Assembly: GCA_023404095.1 (NCBI GenBank)
Contig: JAEYDD010000032.1
Coordinates: forward strand, 172,417 to 236,416
Source: Pseudomonadota bacterium
GTDB lineage: Bacteria; Pseudomonadota; Alphaproteobacteria; Rhizobiales; Rhizobiaceae
Reading direction: 5' to 3'
Length of the DNA stretch: 64,000 nt
Position 1 is the first letter of the stretch, and every line of letters starts with the position of its first letter. The notes beneath the pieces are model-generated. The model was not told where the DNA came from. It did not search any database and saw nothing but the letters and a program-made list of their open reading frames with translations. The position numbers were made by a program, and so were the translations under genes. This document shows positions 36,365-45,134 of the stretch, in pieces.

Positions 36365-37924
36365 TCACGACGTCACCGCCGGGTCGAGCGTCACGCTCCA
36401 CAGCCCTCGGTCCTCGCGGTCCATCAGCCGCACTGTCATCTGCTCGCTCGAACCGTCGATATCGACAAGGCCGAAGAACTGCAGGCCCGCCGACGGCGGC
36501 AGATTGCTGTCGACGCCGCCGCCTGACGCCTTCATGAAGCGGACCTCCGGCCCGAAAGTCCTGTCCAGCGGATGCGGCCCGTAGGTCCCCGAATGCAAGG
36601 GGCCCGATACGAACTCCCAGAACGGCTCGAATTCCTTGAACGTCGCCCTTGCCGGGTCGTAGTGATGGGCGGCGGTATAGTGGATGTCTGCCGTCAGCCA
36701 CACGACGTTGCGGATGGCGTTGTCGCGCATGAAGGCAAGCAGGTCGGCGATCTCACGCTCGCGCGCCGCCGGCGGCCCGTTCAGCCCGTCCGCCACCCCT
36801 TCATATCCGAGCTTGCGGCCGTAGTCGTCCCAGATCACGACGCCGAGCGGCATATCGCAGGCGATCACCTTCCAGGTTGCCCGGGAGGCGGCGAGCTCAC
36901 GCTTCAACCAGTCCGCCTGTCGCCAGCCGAACAGACCTGGGTCGGTGCCCTTGTTCGCCGTCCGGTAGGAGCGAAGATCGACGAAAAATACGTCGAGAAG
37001 CGGACCATAGGCGACCTTGCGGAAGATCCGACCAGGCTCGGTCGGAAAATAGCGGATCGGCGCCATTTCCTGAAACGCACGCATCGCGCGCCGGGCATAG
37101 ACGGCAACATCCTTCTCCGGATACCGCGGATCGTCGCGCAGGTCGGTCGAGGGCGACCAGTTGTTCAAGACTTCGTGGTCGTCCCACTGGAAGAAGGTCG
37201 GTACCTGCGCATTGAAATCCAGAAGGTGCCGGTCGAGCAGGTTGTACTTCCACTGCCCGCGATACTCGTCGAGGGTGCGCGCCACCTCGCGCTTCTCGTC
37301 GGTGACGATCCGGTTCTTCCAGAGCGTGCCGTCGCGCAGCCGGATCTCGTCGGGGATCGGATTGTCCGCGTAGATCGTGTCGCCGGAATGGATGAAGAAA
37401 TCCGGCTCGTGCAGGGCCATGGTGGAGTACGTCTTCATGCCGACGTCGTCGATGCCCCATCCCTGCCCGGCCGTGTCCCCGGACCAGACGAAGCGGATCG
37501 ACCGGCGGCGCAAAGGCGCCGTCCTGAACCGGCCGACGATCGGTTCGGAGACGAGATGGCTGGAAGCGGGATCGCTCGCCGTCAGCCGATAGAAGATGTC
37601 CTGGTCCGGCAAAAGCTCGGTCAGGAGGTGCTTGGCGGCGAAGTCGGTCTCCCGCCCCGCCTTCAGCACCGGGCCGCGGGTCACGTTCGTGAAGCTCTCG
37701 GTGGTGGAATATTCGACCGCTATCTCCACCGGCCTGTCCGCCCGCGCCCAGATCATGCCCGACGACGTATCGACGTCGCCGGACTGGACGCCGTGCGTGA
37801 AGACCGGGCTGCCGTGCCTGCGGGCATAATGCGGCACGGCAAGCGCCGAGGATGCAGCCAGACCCGCGGCTCCGGCCGTCGCAAGGAAGGAACGCCGTGT
37901 CAGAACGTCGGCTGCTTTGGCCAT
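36365..37924 (-). CDS. phoD: Alkaline phosphatase D (PhoD), Tat-exported
   Basis: A 519-residue periplasmic phosphoesterase. A twin-arginine signal RRSFLAT (10-16) is followed by a hydrophobic stretch, so it is exported folded with its Ca/Fe centre. Family motifs: FTHGVQSGDV, FIHSGDTIYAD, FQWDDHEVLNNW and WLTADIHYTAAHHYDP carry the metal ligands. ATG 37924 starts 9 residues before the Arg pair. It releases phosphate from mono- and diesters. No Pho box was seen in the short upstream region. Confidence 0.93.
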   Translation of the reverse strand: MAKAADVLTRRSFLATAGAAGLAASSALAVPHYARRHGSPVFTHGVQSGDVDTSSGMIWARADRPVEIAVEYSTTESFTNVTRGPVLKAGRETDFAAKHLLTELLPDQDIFYRLTASDPASSHLVSEPIVGRFRTAPLRRRSIRFVWSGDTAGQGWGIDDVGMKTYSTMALHEPDFFIHSGDTIYADNPIPDEIRLRDGTLWKNRIVTDEKREVARTLDEYRGQWKYNLLDRHLLDFNAQVPTFFQWDDHEVLNNWSPSTDLRDDPRYPEKDVAVYARRAMRAFQEMAPIRYFPTEPGRIFRKVAYGPLLDVFFVDLRSYRTANKGTDPGLFGWRQADWLKRELAASRATWKVIACDMPLGVVIWDDYGRKLGYEGVADGLNGPPAAREREIADLLAFMRDNAIRNVVWLTADIHYTAAHHYDPARATFKEFEPFWEFVSGPLHSGTYGPHPLDRTFGPEVRFMKASGGGVDSNLPPSAGLQFFGLVDIDGSSEQMTVRLMDREDRGLWSVTLDPAVTS

Positions 37925-38078
37925 GGATCCCCCGTCGATTGGGCGCGAATCGCCGCCCGACCCACGCGCGGCCGACCTTCGGGGGATCACGTGTCAGCGA
38001 CGTCACGGATCGATGACTGCAGGGATACGGTTTGGTGACAGAGCAATGACGACGAGGCCATTGCAGGGCGGCAGCTGG

Positions 38079-38122
38079 ACATTATCCGACGCCGAAGCGG
38101 CATCGCTCTGGCGTCGGATAAT
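38079..38122. repeat. Long palindrome with 14-bp arms
   Basis: CATTATCCGACGCC (38079-38092) and GGCGTCGGATAATG (38109-38122) are perfect complements around a 16-nt loop. Inside the loop AGCG/CGCT can pair again around GCAT, giving a hairpin of about 18 bp with a bulge. It lies 19 bp after the M3 peptidase stop, so it could slow RNA decay or end transcription, but no T-run follows on either strand. It may also be a dispersed rhizobial palindromic element. Confidence 0.6.
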
Positions 38123-38140
38123 GCGGTGATCACAAATGCC

Positions 38141-40204
38141 TTACGCCGCCAGCCCCTTCTTCTCCAGCATGGCGTCGATCGTCGGCAGCTTGCCGCGGAA
38201 GGCCTTGTAGGCATCCTCGGGATCGACGGCGCCGCCGATGGAATAGATGTTGGCCTTCAGCTTCGCCGCCATGCCGGGGTCGAAGGCGTCGCCCGTCTCG
38301 GTGAAAGCGGCAAACGCATCGGCATCCAGAACTTCCGACCACATGTAGGAATAGTAGCCGGCCGAATAGCCGTCGCCGGAAAAGACATGCTGGAAATGCG
38401 GGGTGGCGTGGCGCATGACGATCGACGCGGGCATCCCGATCTTCTCCAGCACTTCGCCCTGCACCGCCATCGGGTCCTCGACGGCGCCCTGCGTGTGGAA
38501 CGCCATGTCGACCAAAGCCGAGGAGGTGAACTCCACGGTGTTGAAGCCGGCATTGAAGGTGCGCGCCGCCAGCACCTTGTCGAGCAGCGCCTGCGGCATC
38601 GGCTCGCCGGTCTCGTAGTGCACCGCATAGGTCCTGAGGATGTCCGGCACCGTCAGCCAGTGCTCGTAGAGTTGCGAGGGCAGTTCCACGAAGTCGCGGG
38701 AAACGCCCGTGCCCGAGACGGACGGATAGGTGACGTCGGACAGCATGCCGTGCAGCGCGTGGCCGAACTCATGAAACAGCGTGCGGGCGTCGTCGAGCGA
38801 AAGCAGCGCCGGCCTGCCCTCTGCGGGCTTGGCGAAATTGCAGACGTTGTAGATGATCGGAAGCTCTCCGATCGACCCGTTCTTCAACGGCAGCTTGTGC
38901 TGGCTCTGGTAGGCGCTCATCCAGGCGCCCGAGCGCTTGGACGGGCGGGCAAAGTAGTCGCCAAGGAACATGGCGACCAGCTTCCCGTCCCGGTCGCGGA
39001 TCTCGTAGACGCGCACGTCGGGATGATAGACGGGCACGCCCGCAAGCGGCACGGCGTGAATGCCAAACAGCCGCTCGGCGACATCGAAGCAGGCTTCGAT
39101 AACCTTTTCAAGTTGCAGGTAGGGTTTCAGCTCCGCTTCGGAGAAGTCGAACTTTTCCGCCCTCAGTTTTTCTGCATAGTATCGCCAGTCCCATGGCAGG
39201 ACGGGATGGTTGCGGCCTTCGGCCGCCACGAGGCGGACAAGCTCCTGCTCCTCCTCGCCGGCACGCGCCACCGCCTTGTCCCAGACCTGCGTCAGCAGAT
39301 CGTTGACCGCCTCAGGTGTCTTCGCCATGGTGTTGTCGAGCTTCAGCGCCGCGTAGTTTTCATAGCCCAGCAAACCTGCCTTTTCCGCCCGGAGCGCCAG
39401 CGTCTCGCGCACGATTTCGCGATTGTCGGTGGCCCCGCCATTGATACCGCGCGCCACCCACGCCCGGAACGCCTGCTCGCGCAGGTCGCGGCGGCTGGAG
39501 AAGGTGAGAAATGGTTCGATGATCGAACGCGACAGCGTCACCGCGTACTTGCCCTCGGCGCCCCGCTCGCGCGCGACGGCGGCCATCGCATCCTTCAGGA
39601 AGTCGGGAAGCCCTTCCAGGTCCGCCGTGTCCGAAAGAAGCAGGGACCAGTCCTTCTCGTCGGCAAGCACGTTCTGACCAAACTGCGCGCCAAGGCCGGC
39701 GAGCCGCTCGTTGATGGCAGACAGGCGTTCCTGCTGCGGCTTTTCAAGCTTCGCGCCCGATTTGACGAAGCCCTTCCAGTGTCGTTCCAGCACCCGCATC
39801 TGCTCGACGGAAAGGCCGAGCGTATCGCGTCGCTCCCAGAGCGCATCGATACGGGCGAAGAGCTCGGCATTATTGCCGATCTTGGAGTAGTGCCGCGACA
39901 TCTTCGGCGCGATCTCGCGTTCCAGCGCCTGAATGACATCGTTGGTATTGGCTCCGGCGCGGCTCCAGAACAGAGCCGACACCCGGGAAAGCTCGTCGCC
40001 GGCGGTCTCGAGCGCCACCACGGTATTGTTGAAACTCGCAGCAGCCGGGTTGTTGGCGATCGCCTCGATTTCCGCCTCGTGCAGGAGAAGCGCTGCGTCG
40101 AAGGCATCGCCGAAGCTGTCGTCGGACACGAGGTCGAAGCGCGGCAGGCCGTTGATCCCGCTCCAGTCGACCAAAGCGGGGCTGATTTTCGAATTTGCGC
40201 TCAT
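38141..40204 (-). CDS. M3 family oligopeptidase (Dcp/OpdA type)
   Basis: A 687-residue zinc metallopeptidase. The active site HEFGH is at 478-482, with the third ligand Glu about 25 residues on in SRDFVELPSQLYEHW. Length, the N-terminal helical half and FGDYFARPSKRSGAW-like loops fit the OpdA/Dcp group, which cuts short peptides and signal peptide remnants. No signal peptide is present, so it is cytoplasmic. It is divergent from terC. Confidence 0.93.
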   Translation of the reverse strand: MSANSKISPALVDWSGINGLPRFDLVSDDSFGDAFDAALLLHEAEIEAIANNPAAASFNNTVVALETAGDELSRVSALFWSRAGANTNDVIQALEREIAPKMSRHYSKIGNNAELFARIDALWERRDTLGLSVEQMRVLERHWKGFVKSGAKLEKPQQERLSAINERLAGLGAQFGQNVLADEKDWSLLLSDTADLEGLPDFLKDAMAAVARERGAEGKYAVTLSRSIIEPFLTFSSRRDLREQAFRAWVARGINGGATDNREIVRETLALRAEKAGLLGYENYAALKLDNTMAKTPEAVNDLLTQVWDKAVARAGEEEQELVRLVAAEGRNHPVLPWDWRYYAEKLRAEKFDFSEAELKPYLQLEKVIEACFDVAERLFGIHAVPLAGVPVYHPDVRVYEIRDRDGKLVAMFLGDYFARPSKRSGAWMSAYQSQHKLPLKNGSIGELPIIYNVCNFAKPAEGRPALLSLDDARTLFHEFGHALHGMLSDVTYPSVSGTGVSRDFVELPSQLYEHWLTVPDILRTYAVHYETGEPMPQALLDKVLAARTFNAGFNTVEFTSSALVDMAFHTQGAVEDPMAVQGEVLEKIGMPASIVMRHATPHFQHVFSGDGYSAGYYSYMWSEVLDADAFAAFTETGDAFDPGMAAKLKANIYSIGGAVDPEDAYKAFRGKLPTIDAMLEKKGLAA

Positions 40205-40600
40205 GATTGTCCTCGTCGTCGCGGCAGGTTGAGGTGCCGAATATAGGAACAGAATCCGCAGTTGTGTACGCTTGCCGGTGCATTTCTTGCTTCAAGCCTT
40301 TCGGCACAGGCGCCCCGCCCGCGCCCCTCTTCAAATTCACTTGACGAAAAGGTGATGTTCGGTGAAATACATAGGTGTTGCGGCCCCGGACATACCGCCG
40401 CAGCACAAACTTTGGTGCCGGGCCCCTCTGGCGAGAGTTTTACGGCGCTCTCGTGATGTCGGTACCGCCAGCATTTGAGCCGGCGGATTCAAAAACATGA
40501 AAATCCTCACCATGCCTGACGCGCATGCCCGTTCCGGCACGCGCATTCTCAACTCCTGCACCGCGCTGAACGCAATTGCACCGGAAATCGAGGTGCTCGC
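40205..40600 (+). promoter_or_regulatory. Promoter and long structured leader of terC
   Basis: 396 bp between divergent genes. CTTGACG (40340-40346) and GAAATA (40364-40369), 17 bp apart, form a likely promoter with a start near 40375. The presumed RNA opens with a 10-bp stem, 40375-40384 with 40397-40406. Its loop CCCGG (40385-40389) can pair with CCGGG at 40418-40422, an H-type pseudoknot. Two more hairpins follow: 40432-40437/40448-40453 and 40465-40469/40482-40486. A 35-codon frame then runs into terC. The layout looks like a riboswitch or another regulatory RNA. It does not match the Mn-sensing motif common before TerC genes. Confidence 0.45.
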
Positions 40601-40604
40601 ATGA
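40497..40604 (+). CDS. Possible 35-residue leader peptide upstream of terC
   Basis: An ATG at 40497 opens a 35-codon frame whose TGA overlaps the terC ATG by 4 bp (ATGA), the arrangement of coupled translation. The peptide starts MKILTMPDAHARSG and holds no recognisable domain or repeated codon. Its ribosome site is weak (GGCGGA, rather far). It could be chance; the exact overlap is the main argument. Confidence 0.3.
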   Translation: MKILTMPDAHARSGTRILNSCTALNAIAPEIEVLA

Positions 40605-41686
40605 AGGCGCACACCCATCAGTCAAGCCTCGGCTATTTCAAGTGGGCCTTTATCTTTACAGCCGTCGGCCTTGCGCTCGGCGCCTGGCTCGGCTGGCAGA
40701 CCACCGGCACGATCGGCGGGATGGCCACCGTCTTCTTCATCTGCACCGTGCTCGCAGTGCTGGAGATTTCGCTCTCCTTCGACAACGCGATCGTCAACGC
40801 AAACAAGCTGAAGGACATGACCCCGGTTTGGCAGCACCGGTTCCTCACCTGGGGCATCATCATCGCCGTCTTCGGCATGCGCATCGTCTTCCCGCTTCTG
40901 ATCGTCGTGATCGCCGCCAGGATCGGCCCGATCGAGGCGATCGTCCTGGCCGCCAGGCAGCCGGAAGAGTACGCCCGCATCATGCACGAGGCGCATCTGC
41001 CGATCGCAGCCTTCGGCGGCACCTTCCTCATGATGGTCGGCCTGACCTACTTCTTCGATCATGAGAAGGACGTGCACTGGATCGCCTTCCTGGAAAGGCG
41101 CATGGCTCGCTACGCGACGATCAAGGGCGTCGAGATCGCCTTCGTTCTCATGCTGGTCCTGATATTTTCCAGCTTCCTTGAGGGCGAGGCCGCAGACAGC
41201 TTTGTCTATTCGGCGATCTATGGCCTGCTGACCTTCCTCGCCGTCGAAATCGTCGGCGGCCTGCTCGATGCCTCGCAGGAGACGATGAGTGCCGCTGCCA
41301 AGGGCGGGCTGGGAGCGTTCATTTATCTGGAAGTGCTCGATGCCAGCTTCTCCTTCGATGGCGTGATCGGCGCCTTCGCGCTGACGCAGAACCTCTTCAT
41401 CATTGCGATCGGTCTGGGTATCGGCGCCATGTATGTCCGGTCGATGACGATCATGCTGGTGGAGAAGGGCACGCTCGCCGAATACCGCTACCTCGAACAC
41501 GGCGCCTTCTATGCGATCCTGATCCTGTCGGTGATCATGTATTGCCAGACGCTTGTGCACATTCCCGAGGTGATCACCGGTCTGGGCGGCGCCGGCCTCA
41601 TCGGCATTTCTCTCTGGTCGTCGATCCGGTATAACCGGCGCGAACAGGCCGAACAGGCCAACGCGAGAGCGTTGGAAAACGTCTGA
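40601..41686 (+). CDS. TerC family / DUF475 integral membrane protein
   Basis: A 361-residue protein with about nine hydrophobic helices. TerC hallmarks are Asp residues inside membrane helices: LEISLSFDNAIVNANKL near residue 60 and the repeat LEVLDASFSFDGVIGAF near 250. Family members move metal ions, notably Mn, or give tellurite tolerance. Ion specificity is unknown here. A long structured leader precedes it and a strong terminator follows, so it is a single-gene unit. Confidence 0.9.
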   Translation: MKAHTHQSSLGYFKWAFIFTAVGLALGAWLGWQTTGTIGGMATVFFICTVLAVLEISLSFDNAIVNANKLKDMTPVWQHRFLTWGIIIAVFGMRIVFPLLIVVIAARIGPIEAIVLAARQPEEYARIMHEAHLPIAAFGGTFLMMVGLTYFFDHEKDVHWIAFLERRMARYATIKGVEIAFVLMLVLIFSSFLEGEAADSFVYSAIYGLLTFLAVEIVGGLLDASQETMSAAAKGGLGAFIYLEVLDASFSFDGVIGAFALTQNLFIIAIGLGIGAMYVRSMTIMLVEKGTLAEYRYLEHGAFYAILILSVIMYCQTLVHIPEVITGLGGAGLIGISLWSSIRYNRREQAEQANARALENV

Positions 41687-41731
41687 CATGAATGGCGGCG
41701 CCCACGCGCCACCATTCAGACCCCAACGATG

Positions 41732-41766
41732 AAAAGGCCCGGCGATCGCTGATCGTCGGGCCTTTT
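41732..41766. terminator. Bidirectional terminator after terC
   Basis: AAAAGGCCCGGCGATC, GCT and GATCGTCGGGCCTTTT form a 16-bp stem with one G-U pair and A/T runs on both sides. It ends terC on the plus strand and the small 53-codon gene on the minus strand. Confidence 0.88.
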
Positions 41767-41862
41767 CCGGTTAATCTGTCACTGCACACTGCGCATTCGA
41801 ACGACGCGCTTGAAACTCTAGGCGAAAGCCGAATTCGGCTCTCCTGTCCTTTGCGGACGTTC

Positions 41863-42024
41863 TTACTTCGGGAAGGAAGCCGGGTCGATGCCGAGGATCT
41901 TCAGATCCCGGTCCCGCGGACGGCGGCGGCCTTCGACTGCCGCGGCAGCGGCACTGGCCGCGCCCAAGACTGCGAATGCGCGACCCAGGAAACCTTGGCG
42001 GACTGCGCTATTGATCTGGCTCAT
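41863..42024 (-). CDS. Small conserved-looking protein, 53 residues
   Basis: ATG 42024 to TAA 41863. The peptide starts MSQINSAVRQGFLGRAFAVLG, has an Ala-rich helix (about 14-30), then a basic linker EGRRRPRDRD and ends LKILGIDPASFPK. The LGID end resembles DUF1127-like small proteins, which bind RNA in Agrobacterium, but I cannot place it surely. Purine-rich AGAGAAAGAC precedes the start. It is bounded by terminators on both sides, which supports a separate short transcript. Codon third positions are G/C-rich like the neighbours. Confidence 0.62.
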   Translation of the reverse strand: MSQINSAVRQGFLGRAFAVLGAASAAAAAVEGRRRPRDRDLKILGIDPASFPK

Positions 42025-42116
42025 CGTCTTTCTCTCTTTCTCTCTCTACACGAACATAAATGATACCGAAGAGACTTGCGCACAACGCACAGATTCACAG
42101 ACCAGCCATGCAAACA

Positions 42117-42146
42117 GTTCAGGCCGCAATCGCTTGCGGCCTGAAC
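42117..42146 (-). terminator. tctA: Hairpin ending the tctCBA operon
   Basis: GTTCAGGCCGCAA and TTGCGGCCTGAAC are perfect 13-bp arms around TCGC. It lies 26 bp after the tctA stop and before the small-protein gene. The T-run on the minus strand is short, but the stem is very strong. Confidence 0.7.
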
Positions 42147-42171
42147 TCGTTTCATCGGGCAATGTCCGAGG

Positions 42172-43689
42172 TCAGTCTTCGCTGGCCGCCAGTTGCGAAA
42201 GCACCTGCCCCCTACCGCGTGCGCGCAGGATCAGCGGCACGATCAGGGCTGCCGCAGCGATCAGGAGCAGCACCACGGCGACCGGCGAGGCGACGAGCGT
42301 CGTCAGGTCGCCCTGGCTGATCGAAAGAGCGCGGCGCAACTGCTGCTCTGCAAGCGGCCCCAGGATGAGGCCGACGACGACAGGCGCGATCGGATAGCCG
42401 AAAACGCGCATGGCATAGCCGAGAAGGCCGAAGGCGAGCAGCATACCCAGCTCGAAAACCGAAGGATTGGCGCCGATCGTCCCGAGCGTGGCAAACAGCA
42501 TGATGCCGGCATAGAGCCACGGCTTTGGAATGCTGAGCAGCTTCACCCAAAGACCGATCAGCGGCAGGTTGAGCACGAGCAGCATGAGGTTGGCGATCAG
42601 CAGGCTGGCAATCAGGCCCCAGACGAGCTGCGGATTGGTGGCAAACAGCAGCGGGCCTGGTTGCAGGCCGTATTGCTGGAAGCCCGCCAGCATGATCGCA
42701 GCCGTCGCCGTGGTCGGCAGGCCCAGCGTCAGCAGCGGGACGAGCGTGCCGGCGGCCGAGGCGTTGTTGGCGGCTTCCGGTCCTGCCACGCCTTCGATGG
42801 CGCCGTTGCCGAATTCCTCCGGGTGCTTCGTCAGCCGCTTTTCTGCCGCGTAGGAGAGAAACGTGCCGATCTCCGCTCCGCCGGCCGGCATAGCACCAAT
42901 CGGGAAGCCGATCGCTGTTCCGCGAAGCCACGGCTTCCATGAACGCGCCCAGTCGGTGGCGCTCATCCAGACCGATCCTTTCACGGCTTCGATCTTGTCT
43001 GGCCCGCGATCGCCCTGTGCGGCAATGTAGAGCGACTCGCCGATGGCAAACATCGCCACAGCCAGCGTCGTCACTTCCACGCCGTCCAGAAGATCGGGTA
43101 TGCCGAAGGAAAGCCGCGCCTGGCCGCTGAGCTGATCGATGCCGATCATGGCGAGCGCCAGGCCGACAAAGAGCGAGGTCAGTCCGCGCAGCGTCGAATC
43201 GCCGAAGGCCGAGGAGACCGTGACGAAGGCCAGGACCATAAGTGCGAAATATTCGCGCGGACCGAAGACGAGCGCCATCTTGACGATGAAGGGCGCGACG
43301 AAGGCGAGCCCCAGCGTGGCGATCAGCCCCGCCACAAAGGAGCCGATGGCGGCAGTTGCTAGAGCCGGCCCGCCACGGCCGGCGCGGGCCATCTTGTTGC
43401 CTTCCAGCGCCGTCACGATGGAGGCGCTTTCGCCCGGGGTATTCAACAGGATCGACGTCGTCGAGCCGCCATACATGCCGCCATAGTAGATGCCCGCGAA
43501 CATGATCAGCGAACCGGCCGGATCGAGCTGATAGGTCACCGGCAGCAGCAGCGCCACGGTCAGAGCCGGACCGATGCCGGGAAGCACGCCGACTGCCGTT
43601 CCAAGCGTCACGCCGATCAGCGCATAGAGCAGGTTCATCGGCTGGGCCGCGATCAACAGCCCCTGCAGGAGAAATTCAAACGTATTCAT
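42172..43689 (-). CDS. tctA: Tripartite tricarboxylate transporter, large membrane subunit
   Basis: A 505-residue protein with about twelve hydrophobic helices. Two family motifs are present: GVLPGIGPALTVALLLPVTY near residue 35 and a second GFPIGAMPAGGAEIGTFLSY near 260, the Pro/Gly-rich re-entrant loops of TctA. It moves citrate-like acids with a sodium or proton gradient. It is the last of three genes, 12 bp after tctB. Confidence 0.95.
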   Translation of the reverse strand: MNTFEFLLQGLLIAAQPMNLLYALIGVTLGTAVGVLPGIGPALTVALLLPVTYQLDPAGSLIMFAGIYYGGMYGGSTTSILLNTPGESASIVTALEGNKMARAGRGGPALATAAIGSFVAGLIATLGLAFVAPFIVKMALVFGPREYFALMVLAFVTVSSAFGDSTLRGLTSLFVGLALAMIGIDQLSGQARLSFGIPDLLDGVEVTTLAVAMFAIGESLYIAAQGDRGPDKIEAVKGSVWMSATDWARSWKPWLRGTAIGFPIGAMPAGGAEIGTFLSYAAEKRLTKHPEEFGNGAIEGVAGPEAANNASAAGTLVPLLTLGLPTTATAAIMLAGFQQYGLQPGPLLFATNPQLVWGLIASLLIANLMLLVLNLPLIGLWVKLLSIPKPWLYAGIMLFATLGTIGANPSVFELGMLLAFGLLGYAMRVFGYPIAPVVVGLILGPLAEQQLRRALSISQGDLTTLVASPVAVVLLLIAAAALIVPLILRARGRGQVLSQLAASED

Positions 43690-43701
43690 CCGCCGGTCCC
43701 C

Positions 43702-44193
43702 TTAAAAGAACAGGTGCTCGAGCGGGCCTGCAGGCAGTGACAGCTGCAGCAGCTTCGAGAAGATGACCCACACGGCGAAGGCAAAGACGATCCCGAAGGG
43801 AATTGTCTTCCAGAGCTTGCGCTGGCCGAAGCCGGCCGCGGTAAAGGCGAAGAGGAGCCCGGTTGCGATGGAGAAGCCGGCGATCTTCAGGAGCAACATC
43901 TGCGCGGCCAGGCCGCCGACAATCCAGAATACCGGCCCAAACTGCTGGTGCTCACGTTCCGGAAAATCACCGCGCCATGCCTCGAACACCGTCCAGACGG
44001 CAAGCCCCAGAAGACAGATGGCGATGGCGTAGGGAACCGTGGTCGGCCCGACCTGCGAATAGCCGGCCGCGCCGGACAGGCGCGATACGTCCCAGAACAT
44101 CACGCCGGCGATCACCGCCAGCACGGCGGCAATGACCAGCGCCGCCCCATCGGGGCGACGCTTTACATGTACAGGCTTGCTGCCGTTCGTCAT
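43702..44193 (-). CDS. tctB: Tripartite tricarboxylate transporter, small membrane subunit
   Basis: A 163-residue protein with four hydrophobic helices and a short basic N-terminus (KPVHVKRRPD). TctB is poorly conserved; the call rests on size, helix number, a VGPTTVPYAIAICLLGLAVW segment and position between tctC and tctA. It overlaps the tctC stop by 4 bp. Confidence 0.9.
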   Translation of the reverse strand: MTNGSKPVHVKRRPDGAALVIAAVLAVIAGVMFWDVSRLSGAAGYSQVGPTTVPYAIAICLLGLAVWTVFEAWRGDFPEREHQQFGPVFWIVGGLAAQMLLLKIAGFSIATGLLFAFTAAGFGQRKLWKTIPFGIVFAFAVWVIFSKLLQLSLPAGPLEHLFF

Positions 44194-45134
44194 TCGACCA
44201 GTCCGATTTCCTTGAGAATGCCTTCGGTCGCCGAAACATCCTTGGCCAGTTGCTCATCGAAGGCGGCCCCGGAAAGATAGGTGTCCTGCCAGCCCTTCGT
44301 CTTCAACTGCTCCTGCCAGGCTGCCGACTTGACGAGCTTTTCAATGTCGGCGTTGACGGCGGCCTTCTGTTCGTCGCTCAGGCCGGGAGCCGCAGCCACC
44401 ATGCGCCAGTTCTGCACGACCACGTCGAGACCGCTCTCCTTGATGGTCGGAGCATCGATACCCTCGATGCGCGCGTCGCTGGAAACCGCGAGCAGACGGA
44501 GCGTACCTGCCTTCACCTGCGATTCGAACTCGCCGTAACCGGAAATGCCCGCGCTCACCTGCGCGCCGAGAATGGCCGCAAGCGCTTCGCCGCCGCCCGA
44601 ATAGGCGATATAGTTGATCTTCTTCGGATCGACACCCGCCGCCTTGGCAATGAGGCCGACCGCGATGTGGTCCGTACCACCTGCCGAACCGCCGGCCCAG
44701 GAGACGGCGCCCGGATCCTTCTTCAGCGCCTCGACGAGGTCACCGAAGGTCTGGAACGGCGACGACGCCGGAACGACGATCGCCTCGTATTCGCCGGTGA
44801 GGCGCGCAATCGGCGTCACATCCTTCAGGGTCACCGGCGACTTGTTGGTCAGGATCGCTCCGACCATGACATAGCCGCCGACGATCAGCGCGTTCGGATT
44901 GCCCTTGTCCTGGCTGGCAAACTGGGCAAGGCCGATCGTTCCACCAGCGCCCGGCACGTTGACCACCTGCACGTTGCCTAAGATGCCTTCGCTCTGCATC
45001 ACGGTCTGCAGCGTGCGCGCGGTCTGATCCCAGCCGCCGCCGGGATTTGCCGGAGCGATGATCTTGTAGTCGGCGGCAAACGCTGGCAACGCGATCGCGC
45101 CGGCAAGAATGGAAGCAAGGAAAAACTGTTTCAA
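44190..45134 (-). CDS. tctC: Tripartite tricarboxylate transporter, binding protein
   Basis: A 314-residue periplasmic receptor. The start is TTG 45134, set by GGAGGA seven bases upstream and a signal peptide cleaved near AFA-A (20). The mature sequence shows the Bug/TctC pattern IIAPANPGGGWDQTARTLQ and NVPGAGGTIGLAQF, which form the carboxylate pocket. Citrate or another di/tricarboxylate is the probable ligand. First gene of tctCBA. Confidence 0.94.
   Translation of the reverse strand: MKQFFLASILAGAIALPAFAADYKIIAPANPGGGWDQTARTLQTVMQSEGILGNVQVVNVPGAGGTIGLAQFASQDKGNPNALIVGGYVMVGAILTNKSPVTLKDVTPIARLTGEYEAIVVPASSPFQTFGDLVEALKKDPGAVSWAGGSAGGTDHIAVGLIAKAAGVDPKKINYIAYSGGGEALAAILGAQVSAGISGYGEFESQVKAGTLRLLAVSSDARIEGIDAPTIKESGLDVVVQNWRMVAAAPGLSDEQKAAVNADIEKLVKSAAWQEQLKTKGWQDTYLSGAAFDEQLAKDVSATEGILKEIGLVE

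Noticed and set aside
38126..40246. 706-codon open frame on the plus strand opposite the M3 peptidase
   Set aside because: The minus frame has the HEFGH site and full family sequence. The antisense frame is open only because of GC-rich codon bias, and its product is Arg/His/Ala-rich without domains. The same applies to the antisense frames over coxN, typA, ffh, phoD and rimM-trmD.
40370..40600. yybP-ykoY Mn riboswitch before terC
   Set aside because: The characteristic GGGGAGTAG-like loop and its partner are not found on the plus strand; the visible structure is a pseudoknot of another shape.
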